Shown: positions 41,596 to 52,041, numbered from the stretch's first letter. The stretch is 64,000 bases of DNA from CAYTEO01 sp964436825 (GCA_964436825.1 CAYTEO010000005.1:1-64000), one strand, 5' to 3'. Made by a program: numbers and translations. Notes: generated from the letters alone by a model not told the origin.

Positions 41596-44025
41596 ATGAT
41601 CACGCACCTGGAGCGCTTCATCCGCGATCACCGCCGCGAGGCGTACACCCTGTTCCGCCGTTGCCTGGCCCTCGGCCGTCCCCTGCTGCAGCGACCGGAT
41701 ATCCTCAGGGAGTTCCACGCGTTCTGCCAGGAGAACGAGCGGCACGGCCAGGCCTGCGACGAGGACATCCGCGCCCTGATCAACGCCACCCAGGAGGCGG
41801 CGGCGGCCCCGCCGGACCTCTACCTGGCCCTGCGCGCCGGCGTGGCCCACTGGCAGTACGTCCACGTCCAGGTGGATGCCGGCCAGTGCCGGCCGGTGCC
41901 GGTCCAGGAGTACCTGAAGTTCAAGGAGAGGCTCGTCGACCCCGCCGCGGCGGCCGATCCCTGGGCCCTGGAGGTCGACCTCAGTCCCTTCGAGCGCGGC
42001 TTCCCGAAGCTCGGCTCGACCCGCTCGATCGGGCGGGGCGTCGAGTACCTCAACCGCCACCTCTCCCACCTGCTGTTCCAGGACGGGAGCGGCGGTCGCA
42101 AGAAGCTGTTCTCCTTCCTGAAGATCCACAACCATCGCGGCCGCCAGCTCATGCTGAACGACCTGGTGCACTCGCTGGACGAGCTGCGCGCGACCGTCCG
42201 CAACGCCCTGGAGGTGCTGGAGAGCCGGGATCCCGAGACCACCTGGGACGAGCTGGCGGTCGACCTCGTCCCGCTGGGGCTGGAGCCCGGTTGGGGGCGG
42301 ACGGCGGCGATGATCACCGAGTCGCTCAGCCTGCTGGGCGACATCCTGGAGGCGCCGTCGCCCGAGAACCTGGAGCGGTTCCTGGGCCGGATCCCGATGA
42401 TCTTCTCCCTGGTCATCCTCTCGCCCCACGGCTACTTCGGCCAGTCGGGCGTGCTGGGCAAGCCGGACACGGGTGGCCAGGTGGTCTACATCCTGGACCA
42501 GGTCAGGGCCCTGGAGAAGGAGCTGATCCGTTCCATCCGGGACCAGGGGCTGGACATCGAACCGCGCCTGCTGATCCTGACCCGCCTGCTCCCGGAGGCG
42601 GAGGGGACGACCTGCGACCAGCCCCGCGAGGCGGTCGTGGGGACCCGGTACACCCACATCCTGCGCATCCCGTTCCGCGGCCGCGGCGGCGAGATCATCC
42701 GGCGCTGGATCCCGCGCTTCCGGGTCTGGCCCTACCTGGAGCAGTTCGCCGCCGACGCCGAGCAGGTCGTCCTGGCCGAGCTGGGCGGCCGGCCGGACCT
42801 GGTCATCGGCAACTACTCCGACGGCAACCTGGTGGCCTCGCTGCTGGCGCGGAAGCTGGGGGTCACCCAGTGCAACATCGCCCACGCCCTGGAGAAGTCG
42901 AAGTACCACAACAGCGCCATCTTCTGGCAGGACTACGAGCGGGAGTACCACTTCTCGGCCCAGTTCACGGCGGACCTGATCGCCATGAACACGGCCGACT
43001 TCATCATCACCAGCACCTACCAGGAGATCGCCGGGACGCCCGAGGTCATCGGCCAGTACGAGAGCTACACCAGCTTCACGATGCCCGGTCTCTACCGGGT
43101 CCTGCAGGGGATCGACCCGTTCGACCCCAAGTTCAACATCGTCTCCCCCGGCGCCGACCCGGAGGTCTTCTTCCCCTTCGACCAGCAGGAGCAGCGGATC
43201 CAAGCGCTGCTGCCGGAGATCGAGGAGCTGGTCAAGGGGCCCGCCCTGCCCGACACCAGGGGCGCGCTGGCCGAACCGGACAAGCCGTTGCTGTTTGCCA
43301 TGTCGCGGCTGGACAGCATCAAGAACGTGACCGGCCTGCTGGAGCTGTACGGCCGCAGCGACGCCCTGCGCGAGGAGGCGAACCTGCTGGTCGCCGCCGG
43401 GTACCTGGATCCGGACCGGTCCCAGGACGAGGACGAGAAGCGCCAGATCGCGCGCATGCACGACCTGTTCGACCGCTACGACCTGGAGCGGCAGGTCCGC
43501 TGGATCCCCATGCGGACCGACAAGACCCAGGTGGGCGAGCTGTACCGCTACATCGCCGACTGCCGCGGGGCCTTCGTCCAGCCGGCCATCTTCGAGGCGT
43601 TCGGCCTGACCGTCGTGGAGGCCATGTCCTCGGGCCTGCCGACCTTCGCCACCTGCCACGGCGGCCCCCTGGAGATCATCGAGGACGGTGTCTCCGGCTT
43701 CCACATCGACCCGCTGGAGCCGGAGACCGCGGCGGCGAAGATCGCCGACTTCTTCGCCCGCTGCCGCACCGAGCCGGAGCTGTGGGAGCGCATCAGCGAG
43801 GGGGCGCGGCGGCGGATCGAGATGCGCTACACCTGGAGCCTCTATGCCAACCGTCTGCTGACCCTGTCGCGCATCTACGGCTTCTGGAAGTTCATCACCA
43901 ACATCGAGCGCGCCGAGACGCGCCGCTATCTTGAGATGTTCTACACGCTGGTGTTCCGGGATCTGGCCGAGCGCGTGCCGCGGGATCCCCAGGAGGACCG
44001 GCCCAGGGAAGGAGATTCGCCATGA
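41596..44025 (+). CDS. susA: Sucrose synthase
   Basis: An 809-residue protein, the usual length. The N-terminal regulatory domain (to about 260; FLKIHNHRGRQLMLND is diagnostic) precedes the GT-B core: ILSPHGYFGQSGVLGKPDTG, ALEKSKYHNSAIFWQDYE, FTADLIAMNTADFIITSTYQ, FAMSRLDSIKNVTGLLELYG, and EAFGLTVVEAMSSGLPTFAT. It reversibly converts sucrose and NDP to NDP-glucose and fructose. With SPS and the phosphatase it allows both synthesis and breakdown, and fructokinase uses the fructose. Ribosome site GAAGGAGCAGCG. Bacterial sucrose synthases are known in cyanobacteria and a few other groups. Confidence 0.94.
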   Translation: MITHLERFIRDHRREAYTLFRRCLALGRPLLQRPDILREFHAFCQENERHGQACDEDIRALINATQEAAAAPPDLYLALRAGVAHWQYVHVQVDAGQCRPVPVQEYLKFKERLVDPAAAADPWALEVDLSPFERGFPKLGSTRSIGRGVEYLNRHLSHLLFQDGSGGRKKLFSFLKIHNHRGRQLMLNDLVHSLDELRATVRNALEVLESRDPETTWDELAVDLVPLGLEPGWGRTAAMITESLSLLGDILEAPSPENLERFLGRIPMIFSLVILSPHGYFGQSGVLGKPDTGGQVVYILDQVRALEKELIRSIRDQGLDIEPRLLILTRLLPEAEGTTCDQPREAVVGTRYTHILRIPFRGRGGEIIRRWIPRFRVWPYLEQFAADAEQVVLAELGGRPDLVIGNYSDGNLVASLLARKLGVTQCNIAHALEKSKYHNSAIFWQDYEREYHFSAQFTADLIAMNTADFIITSTYQEIAGTPEVIGQYESYTSFTMPGLYRVLQGIDPFDPKFNIVSPGADPEVFFPFDQQEQRIQALLPEIEELVKGPALPDTRGALAEPDKPLLFAMSRLDSIKNVTGLLELYGRSDALREEANLLVAAGYLDPDRSQDEDEKRQIARMHDLFDRYDLERQVRWIPMRTDKTQVGELYRYIADCRGAFVQPAIFEAFGLTVVEAMSSGLPTFATCHGGPLEIIEDGVSGFHIDPLEPETAAAKIADFFARCRTEPELWERISEGARRRIEMRYTWSLYANRLLTLSRIYGFWKFITNIERAETRRYLEMFYTLVFRDLAERVPRDPQEDRPREGDSP

Positions 44026-44558
44026 TCTCGGATGAGCTGTTGACCTTCGTCCTGTCCCAGTTCCCCCTCGACCGCGACGGCCTGCACGGTGTACCCCACT
44101 GGGCCCGCGTCCTGGAGAACGCCCGCCGGCTGGCGGCCGGCAGGGACATCAACCCCGACGTGCTGGAGCTGTTCGCCCTGCTGCACGATTCCTGCCGCAT
44201 CAGCGACGGGCACGACCGAGACCACGGCATGCGGGCCGCCGAGCAGGCCATCCACCTGCGGGACCGCATGTTCGAGCTGCCGGACGACGACTTCGCGCGG
44301 CTGCTGGAGGCCCTGGAGGGCCACGCCGACGTGGGACGCGAGTCGGACGATCCGGCGGTCCTGACCTGCTGGGACGCCGAGAAGCTGGAGTTGCCTCGCC
44401 TGGGCATCACCCCCCCGGCCAACTGCATGTCGACCGAGCAGGCCCGGGACCCGGAGATCCTGCTCTGGGCCGAGCGCCGGGCGCGGGAGCGCGTCCTGCC
44501 GAAGGCCATCCTCGCCGCGTGGGGCGTGGAGATCCGACGCGAGGCCCGGGAAGGCTGA
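44022..44558 (+). CDS. HD-superfamily protein
   Basis: A 178-residue protein, coupled to sucrose synthase by an ATGA overlap. His in GVPHWARVLENA, His-Asp in ALLHDSCRISDGHD, and the Asp in TCWDAEKLELPRLGI give the H...HD...D pattern of HD phosphohydrolases. The short single-domain form and the R-x-x-D-H-G motif after HD are like the uncharacterised HD proteins that act on nucleotides or phospho-esters. The link to sucrose metabolism is by position only. It is the last gene of the sucrose operon. Confidence 0.75.
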   Translation: MISDELLTFVLSQFPLDRDGLHGVPHWARVLENARRLAAGRDINPDVLELFALLHDSCRISDGHDRDHGMRAAEQAIHLRDRMFELPDDDFARLLEALEGHADVGRESDDPAVLTCWDAEKLELPRLGITPPANCMSTEQARDPEILLWAERRARERVLPKAILAAWGVEIRREAREG

Positions 44559-44872
44559 GTCCGCTCCGGCGCCCCCTGTCCCGGGATCACGGTTCCCCGG
44601 CCGGGGCACGACGATCGCCGACCATGACCGTCCAGGCGTGTGCCCCCGACGACGTGCCCCCGTCCCTTCCTTCGCTCCGCAGCCCCCTGATCGTCGACGA
44701 CGGGTCGGGCTCGCGGCGCCGGGTGGCGGGGGCAACACGCGCTTGCAGGGACACGACCGGATCATTCCCGCTCAAAGTCATCCAGTCGCCGCCGAAGAAC
44801 AGGATGCGCCCGTATCCGTCGAACCCGTCCCCATCGTCGTCGATCATCGACACTGTCCGGGGTGTGTGAACC
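44559..44872. other. 314-bp region between the sucrose operon and the second MCP
   Basis: It holds a CCCCGGCCGGGG palindrome near 44595 and a sigma-28-like promoter at 44772-44798. An open frame on the minus strand (44587 to about 44850) translates to a plausible-looking DDDGDGFDGYGRILFFGGDW segment with GC-rich third positions, but it has no ribosome site and runs into the MCP start. I do not call it a gene. Confidence 0.4.
44772..44798 (+). promoter_or_regulatory. Sigma-28 (FliA)-type promoter before the second MCP
   Basis: TCAAAGTC, 11 bases, GCCGAAGA. It keeps the same TCAA-N15-GCCGA spacing as the two other chemotaxis promoters and ends 74 nt before the ATG, the same distance as for cheY at 3956. 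Confidence 0.55.
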
Positions 44873-46726
44873 ATGACACTGCAATACAGGATCCTCCTCC
44901 CCGTCCTCGCCGCCCTGGTGATCGCAGGCACCGTCGCGATCATCTCCGTCAACGTCTCGGTGGGGCGCTTCGGGGATCGGCAGGAAGAACTGTCCCGCTG
45001 GCAACACGAGACAGCCCTCGTGCAGGCGGCCGAGACCTCCCGCACGGCCTTCAGGGAGGCGGTCACCAGCCTCGTGAGGTCCCTCACCGAGCAGGCCGGC
45101 CTGCTGGCCCGCATGCCGTCCCTGCGGGACGCCCTCCGGGGTGCCGAGCGCCGGCTCGCCGCCGGGGAGACGACGGTCGTCGCCGGCAGGACGGCCGCGG
45201 TCCTGGACGGGTTCGCCGGGGACGCGGCCGTCTCCGTCCATCTCCCCGACGGCACCCGCCTCTACCGGGAGCGGCCCGCCCCCGAAGCCGGATCCCGTGA
45301 GCGGACCGCCGGCGGCGGCATCGTCCGCGTGGGAGATGCCCTGCTGGTGCGCGGCGAGGCACCGATCACCGACGACGACGGCCGGGAGCTGGGAACGGTC
45401 ATCGTCGAGAAGGACCTGTCCGCCATCCTCCCTTCCCTGCTGGCCGATGAATCCTACAGCGTCGCCCTGCTGCTCGACTCCTCGACCGCCGGACCCGGAG
45501 GGGCTCCCGGTCCGTCCGGGGCGGGGAACGGTCCGGTGGAGGGCTGGCAGGTGACCGCGTCCGTCAACGCCCGGGACATGCTCTCCTCCCTGTCTGCCCG
45601 GCGGCTGCGTGAGGATACGCTGACCCACTGGTGCAGGGACGATCTGCACGTCACGGCCATCCCCGTGGCGGACGCGAGGGATCGTCGCCTGGGCATGGCG
45701 GTCGTGGGCCGGGACATCGGCGAGGTGCTCTCCCGCCAGCGGGCGGCGAAGGCCGTCTCGCGGACAGCGCTGGGCCGCCTGCGGCTCTGGCTGTCGCTCG
45801 GGGCCGTCCTGCTCGTGTTCCTGATCGGCGGTTTCCTGTTCAGGCATACCAGCCGGATCTACCGCCTCCTGGCCAGCGACATCGGACAACTGTCCGATAC
45901 CGGTCGACGGATCATCGCCGCTACGGACGACGTCGTCGCCGCCGGCAACCAGATGGCCGAGAGTGCCGTGCGGCAGGCGAGCTCGCTCGAGCAGACCAAC
46001 GCCAACCTGCAGCAGATCGCGGCGACGGCGATGGCCAACGCCGAGGCAGCCGATCGCAGCCATCGGCTCGCCACGCAGGCCCAGCAGGCGGCGACCAGGG
46101 GTCGGGAGGCCCTGACCGAGCTGGAAGAGACGATGCAGGCGATCCGCACCGCCGCCGTGGACACGGCGACGATCGTCCGCACCATCGACGACATCGCGTT
46201 CCAGACGAACCTGCTGGGCCTCAACGCCGCCGTGGAGTCGGCCAGGGCCGGCGGGGCCGGCAAGGGATTCGCCGTCGTGGCGGAGGAGGTCCGCGTCCTG
46301 GCGGGGCGCTGCGCCGACGCGGCCGGCGAGACGGCGGACCTGATCGAGCGCTCCCAGAGACTCATCAAGGCGGGAGTCGAGGTCACGGCGAGGGTCAACG
46401 AGCGGTTCCAGGAGATCGACACCGCCGTCACCGCGACCAGGGAGCAGATCACCATCATCGACACGGCGGTCAAGGAGACCTCCGGTTCCCTGCAGGAGAT
46501 CTCTGCCACGACCAGGGATCTGGACGGCGTGACCCGGGCCAACGCCGCCAACAGCCAGCAGGTCGCCGCGGCGGCCCAGGAACTCTCCGCCCAGATCACC
46601 AGCATCCAGGGCATCATCGAGGGAGTGGATCGCCTGTTGCACGGCACCGCGGACGGAACCGGATCGAGGCCGTTCCCGGCCCGGGACCACGCGCGCACCC
46701 CGGCGCCGGCAGCGCGAACCGGCTAG
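44873..46726 (+). CDS. Methyl-accepting chemotaxis protein
   Basis: A 617-residue receptor: TM1 about 8-28, a periplasmic domain of about 270 residues, and TM2 about 303-323. The periplasmic part resembles a Cache-type double sensor (repeated strand-loop units, VGDALLVRGEAPITDDDGREL) but is not named with confidence. No HAMP domain is visible: the membrane helix passes almost directly into the signalling helices. The tip DDIAFQTNLLGLNAAVESAR and GKGFAVVAEEVRVLA (about 439-475) is canonical. There is no haem motif and no CheR pentapeptide at the C-terminus (ends AARTG). It is a single-gene unit with its own sigma-28-like promoter and a downstream terminator. Confidence 0.9.
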   Translation: MTLQYRILLPVLAALVIAGTVAIISVNVSVGRFGDRQEELSRWQHETALVQAAETSRTAFREAVTSLVRSLTEQAGLLARMPSLRDALRGAERRLAAGETTVVAGRTAAVLDGFAGDAAVSVHLPDGTRLYRERPAPEAGSRERTAGGGIVRVGDALLVRGEAPITDDDGRELGTVIVEKDLSAILPSLLADESYSVALLLDSSTAGPGGAPGPSGAGNGPVEGWQVTASVNARDMLSSLSARRLREDTLTHWCRDDLHVTAIPVADARDRRLGMAVVGRDIGEVLSRQRAAKAVSRTALGRLRLWLSLGAVLLVFLIGGFLFRHTSRIYRLLASDIGQLSDTGRRIIAATDDVVAAGNQMAESAVRQASSLEQTNANLQQIAATAMANAEAADRSHRLATQAQQAATRGREALTELEETMQAIRTAAVDTATIVRTIDDIAFQTNLLGLNAAVESARAGGAGKGFAVVAEEVRVLAGRCADAAGETADLIERSQRLIKAGVEVTARVNERFQEIDTAVTATREQITIIDTAVKETSGSLQEISATTRDLDGVTRANAANSQQVAAAAQELSAQITSIQGIIEGVDRLLHGTADGTGSRPFPARDHARTPAPAARTG

Positions 46727-46737
46727 GACCGGCATGC

Positions 46738-46772
46738 GGACGCCCGCCCCGAACGGATCGGAGCGGGCGTCC
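46738..46772. terminator. Bidirectional hairpin between the MCP and the starch-binding protein
   Basis: GGACGCCCGC pairs with GCGGGCGTCC (10 bp, 15-nt loop) in the 66-bp gap between convergent stops. There is no T-run. Confidence 0.6.
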
Positions 46773-46792
46773 CCGGATCAGCGACGACCGGT

Positions 46793-47935
46793 CTAGCGGT
46801 ACATCGACTTCAGCGTCCCCCACGCCTCGTTCTCGTTGGCGACGGGCTCGCAGACGCTGGGACCGTCATCCCAGGAGTTGGTGAGCGTCGTCTCCGGCGG
46901 CAGGGTGTTGTCCACCGTCACGACGCGGTTGGGCACGCTCTCCCAGGTCTGGCAGTCGTCCTTCTTGTACTTGTACTCGACGTTCAGCGGGATCGGCGTC
47001 CCCTGGGGGAAGGTGACGCAGGCCTGCCACAGGGCCGGCCCGATCTCCACCATCGGCACGCCGACGCTCCAGTTGGTCAGCTCGGCCACCGAGCCGATGA
47101 CACAGACACCACCGCTGTTCTCGACACCCTCCAGGCAGACCTGGAAGCAGACCGTCTTGTCGCTGCCCAGGACCTCGCCCAGACCACAGCCCAGCGGCAG
47201 GTTGTTCCAGCTGTCGACGCCCAGGACGACGGCCGTCGTGCCGTCGGTCGGCAGGGTGACGACCCGGTTGGCGACGCTCTCCCAGGTGTCGCAGCCGTCC
47301 TTGCGGTACTTGTACTCGAAGTAGGGGTTGCTCCCGGCGGGGAAGACGACCGTCACGTCGTACAGGTCGCCGGCGACGTTGTTCATCGTCACGCCGCTGG
47401 TCCAGCCGCCCAGCTCGGCCGCACTGCCGATGACGCAGACATCGCCGCCGGTCACCTCACCGCTGAGGCAGAGGGTGAAGGTGACGCTGACGTCGTTGGG
47501 CAGGACGTTGCTGATGGTGTAGCGCAACGGCGGCGCGTTGCCGGCCTGGTCGCCTGCGACCTCGAAGTACGTGTCGTCGTCCAGGTCGTGGAAGATGACC
47601 GTCACGTCCACGTAGGAAGCACCCACCAGGGCCGCCTGGGGAATCTGCCCGGTGTACTCGTCGTTGTTGCCGACGTCGGTGTTGTAGACCATGGGCACCG
47701 TCGCCTGGGGGGCGATGTCCGTGGTGTAGTAGAGAAGGGCCTCGATGCCGGCACCCTGGCCGGCCTGGTCGGTGACACCGCCCTTCCAGACCTGGGCGTA
47801 GACGTCCACCGGAGCGGTGGGCGTGACGATGGCGCCGCTGTTGGGCCAGACGTTGCCGGCCCAGCCGATGACGGCCAGGACGTTGCCGGCGCCCAGTGCC
47901 AGCAGCAGCAGGCTCAGAACGATCGCTTTTCTCAT
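46793..47935 (-). CDS. Secreted protein with two CBM20-like starch-binding domains
   Basis: A 380-residue protein. The start at 47935 has CCGGAGGTCGAG upstream, and residues 1-21 (ending GAGNVLA) are a signal peptide. An N-terminal domain (about 22-150) is unassigned. Two CBM20-like units follow (about 152-240 and 262-352), each with GxxCVIGSxAEL-xxW, strands, then EYKYxKDxCxTWESVxNRVVT; the W of ELGGW and W of TWES are the usual sugar-binding tryptophans. No catalytic domain is present, so it may bind starch or glycogen at the surface. The last 18 residues, EPVANENEAWGTLKSMYR, match the tail of the protein at 33114-33737. Confidence 0.8.
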   Translation of the reverse strand: MRKAIVLSLLLLALGAGNVLAVIGWAGNVWPNSGAIVTPTAPVDVYAQVWKGGVTDQAGQGAGIEALLYYTTDIAPQATVPMVYNTDVGNNDEYTGQIPQAALVGASYVDVTVIFHDLDDDTYFEVAGDQAGNAPPLRYTISNVLPNDVSVTFTLCLSGEVTGGDVCVIGSAAELGGWTSGVTMNNVAGDLYDVTVVFPAGSNPYFEYKYRKDGCDTWESVANRVVTLPTDGTTAVVLGVDSWNNLPLGCGLGEVLGSDKTVCFQVCLEGVENSGGVCVIGSVAELTNWSVGVPMVEIGPALWQACVTFPQGTPIPLNVEYKYKKDDCQTWESVPNRVVTVDNTLPPETTLTNSWDDGPSVCEPVANENEAWGTLKSMYR

Positions 47936-48031
47936 CTCGACCTCCGGATAATCTGGGGACAATTGGCCGCTCCGTCACCGCGAACCAAGGCGATCGCGTG
48001 GCAGGACACGCGGTCGCCGGAACCGGGGCAC

Positions 48032-48040
48032 ATTATACCA
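48032..48040 (-). promoter_or_regulatory. Extended -10 promoter of the starch-binding protein
   Basis: TGGTATAAT on the minus strand: a perfect TATAAT with TG one base upstream. A TTGGCA box lies 20 bp away, too far to be a classical -35. The start codon is 97 nt downstream. Confidence 0.65.
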
Positions 48041-48092
48041 CAATTCTGTCGATCATGTGCCAACAAAGACCACTCCTTGTGCACTCCGATTC

Positions 48093-48494
48093 TCAGGGGG
48101 CGGCATACCCCCGGAGCGCGGGGCCCTCGGGCAGCGCCCGCCGGGCATGGCACCCCTCGCAGTCGGTCGGACCGCCCACCTCCACGTGACAGGCGGCACA
48201 CCGCTGGTGGTAGGCCACATTCAGGGGCGGCAGCTCCGGGTCGGAGGTGTCGAAGGACGCCGGGTGGCAGGTGTCGCACGTCTCCGTCTCGCCGTCGGCA
48301 TGGTGGTGGCAGTCGGTGCAATCGTCGACCATGTCCCCGTGATCGTCGTGGGGAAAGGCCACCGGGCCGAACCAGTGGCTCAGTCCGGCGATGGTCACGC
48401 TCCCGTCCTGGTCCGTGTCCGCGGCCGCGGCCAGCATGACGGCGGCTCCCAGGACCAGACAGCACACCATGGCAACACGGGTCGCTCGATTCAT
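48093..48494 (-). CDS. Small tetrahaem cytochrome c
   Basis: A 133-residue exported protein (signal peptide to about LAAAA). It has four CxxCH sites: Cys59-Cys62-His63 (CTDCHHH), 73-77 (CDTCH), 99-103 (CAACH) and 112-116 (CEGCH). Extra histidines (FPHDDHGD, HHH, AYHQ) can serve as distal ligands, as in the cytochrome c3/c7 group. It is the last gene of the six-gene redox operon, 20 bp after the archaemetzincin, and could be the periplasmic partner of the NrfD-like complex or of the haem sensor kinase. Confidence 0.88.
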   Translation of the reverse strand: MNRATRVAMVCCLVLGAAVMLAAAADTDQDGSVTIAGLSHWFGPVAFPHDDHGDMVDDCTDCHHHADGETETCDTCHPASFDTSDPELPPLNVAYHQRCAACHVEVGGPTDCEGCHARRALPEGPALRGYAAP

Positions 48495-48514
48495 CGCGGT
48501 TCTCCCTTCGCGGC

Positions 48515-49075
48515 TCATGGGTCGTGGGCCGGCATCCCCACCTTCTCGGCACAGAGGCGGCAGAAACCGGCCAGCTTGATATCGATCTGTTCCGGCTTGT
48601 GGGACGGATTCATGGCACAGCTCCCCACCCGGCAGTGGACCAGCCCGAGCGTGTGCCCCAGCTCGTGCAGGGCCTCGCGCACCAGGCGCCGGCGCAGGGT
48701 CTCCGGGTCGGCCGGTTCCCCCGAGAAGACGGGGTCGAGGCGGTGGATCGAGGCGATGCCCGCGCCGCCGGCCAGCAGGGCCGAGCCGAAGACATGGGTG
48801 AACAGGTCCAGGAACAGGTCCACGTCCGCCACCCCGATCCGCTTGACGTTGTCCGCGGGGGGGGAGGCCAGCAGGGCGTCGAGAAGCTTCTCGGCGGCGT
48901 ACTGGGCCCGTCGCCTGTGGAACGCCGGGCCGGGGTCCAGCTCCAGGTCGGAGACCCAGACCGGGTGTTCCGTGGCCAGGACCAGGTCGGCCCGCAGGTC
49001 CCGCATGACCGCCGGCGGGACCGAGCCGATCCGTACCAGTTCGACGCACCATTGCCTCTGCACGCCATCCGCCAC
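48515..49075 (-). CDS. amzA: Archaemetzincin family zinc protease
   Basis: About 186 residues from a GTG at 49075; the start is uncertain because no good ribosome site is seen, and a GTG at 49063 is an alternative. The zinc motif is HELGHTLGLVHC (His137, His141, His147, Cys148), followed by Cys153 in CAMNPS and Cys172-x-x-Cys175 in FCRLC. This is the archaemetzincin signature, a zinc site plus a four-cysteine second metal site. Biological roles are poorly known and bacterial members are sparse. It sits between the NtrC-type regulator and the tetrahaem cytochrome. It has no signal peptide and is probably cytoplasmic. Confidence 0.88.
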   Translation of the reverse strand: MADGVQRQWCVELVRIGSVPPAVMRDLRADLVLATEHPVWVSDLELDPGPAFHRRRAQYAAEKLLDALLASPPADNVKRIGVADVDLFLDLFTHVFGSALLAGGAGIASIHRLDPVFSGEPADPETLRRRLVREALHELGHTLGLVHCRVGSCAMNPSHKPEQIDIKLAGFCRLCAEKVGMPAHDP

Positions 49076-49089
49076 GTCGACCGCCGTGC

Positions 49090-50441
<1,352 letters not shown>

Positions 50442-50445
<4 letters not shown>

Positions 50446-52040
50446 CCCTCGTCACCTTCCTTCTTCTCGGGCCCCTGCGCGGGGAAGTAGAGAGTGAAGC
50501 GGCAACCCCTGCCCGGTGCCGTGTCCAGGTCGACCCGACCGCCGTGCCGCTCCACGATCCCGTAGACCAGGGACAGCCCCAGGCCCACCCCCTCGCCCTG
50601 CTCCTTCGTCGTGAAGAACGGCTCGAAGGCGTGGGCAGCCACCTCCGGCGTCATCCCCGGTCCGGTGTCGGCCACCTCGATGACCACGCCGTCCCCCTCC
50701 GGACGGGTCGTCACGGTCACCCGGCCGCCCTCCTCCATCGCCTGCGCGGCATTGATCAGCAGCGCCATCAGGGCCTGGAGCATCTGGTTCTCGTCGGCGA
50801 TGATCTGCGGCAGGTCCGCCGCCAGATCGCGGTCCTGCTCCACCCCCGCCAGTTCCAGCTTGTGGTTGATCAGGAACAATGCCTTGTCGACGACCTGGTT
50901 GACGTCGACAGGTGCGAACTCCCCGCCGCGCCGCCGGGCGAACGACAGCAGCTGGGCCACGATCTCCCCGCACCGCTCCGCCTCGCTGGCGATCGTCTCC
51001 AGGTACGCCAGGTTCTCACGGCAGCTCTTGTCCAGGACCTGCTGCTTCTTCAGCTTGCGGATGATGAGCCGCGCGTAGGTGACGACGCTGGCCAGGGGGT
51101 TGTTGATCTCGTGGGCGACGACGGCGGCCAGCTTGCCCAGCGAGGCCATCTTCTCCACCTGGAGGATCTGCTCCTGGGCCTGTCTCAGCTCCTCCGTCTT
51201 CTCCTTGGCCCGTTCCTCGAGGGTGGTGCCCCACTCGAGCAGCTCGGCCCTGGCCGCCTCCAGATCGCGGGCCATGACGTTGAACTGGTGGGCAAGCTCC
51301 CCCAGCTCGTCGCCGCTGGACTCCGGGACGCGGGCCGACAGGTCGCCCGCCGCGATGAGCCGCGTCTCCTCGATGAGCTTGCGGACCGGCTTGCGGACCA
51401 TCTTCTGCATGGCGATGAAGGTGAGCGTGACGATCAGGACGATGGCCAGCAGACCGGCCACGATCATCTCCGTGGCGCTCTCCACCAGGGTCTGATCGTA
51501 GGGAGCGAGATCCAGGTCCACGTAGAGCGTCCCCAGCAGCCTGTCACTCGGAGCGTGGACGTGGCAGGCGGCCGTCGAGCAGTTGGGCTGGTTGCGGATG
51601 GTCTGGGTGATCCCCATGACGCGCTTGCCGCTATCGTCGATGAGCTTCGCCTGGTGGGAAGAGGGAATCTCGTAGGGGGGAGACTCCTGCCCGTGGCACC
51701 CGACGCAGGGACCGGTCCCGGGTTCGAGGACCCGGCCGATCTCCTCGTGGTGCGTCGAGTAGGCGATCTCCCCGCCCTTCTTGATGATCCGGATCCGGCG
51801 GACGTCCCGGATCCTGGCCAGCGAATCGATGGTTGCCTGGATCAGCTCGCGGTTGTTCTCGAGCATCCCGTTGCGGGTCGCCCCGGCCACCAGCCCGGCC
51901 ACCTGGACGCCGCTCATGCGCAGGATCCTGGTGACGGCCCGTTGCTGGATCACCAGGTTGAACCAGGTGAAGGCGGCGAAGATCACCAGCAGGCAGGCCG
52001 CCAGCAGCAGGGAGACCTTGCGCGAGATGCTCAGCACCAT
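50442..52040 (-). CDS. Haem-c-binding sensor histidine kinase
   Basis: A 532-residue kinase. TM1 is about 8-30 and TM2 about 190-212. The periplasmic domain between carries Cys112-Val-Gly-Cys-His116 (CxxCH) and Cys154-Ser-Thr-Ala-Ala-Cys159-His160 (CX4CH), both possible haem c sites, in a layout like DUF3365/Cache haem sensors. Then HAMP (about 213-265), a coiled coil, HisKA with His310 (VVAHEINNPLA) and HATPase (N, G1 ADTGPGM, G2 GVGLGLSLV). It probably senses periplasmic redox state or a haem ligand. It starts one base after the nrfD-like stop and overlaps the response regulator. Confidence 0.9.
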
Positions 52041-52041
52041 C

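Noticed and set aside
48058..48063. TTGGCA as the -35 of the starch-binding protein promoter, or a sigma-54 -24 box
   Set aside because: The spacing to TATAAT is 20 bp, and no GC lies 10 bp after GG. The extended -10 alone explains the promoter.
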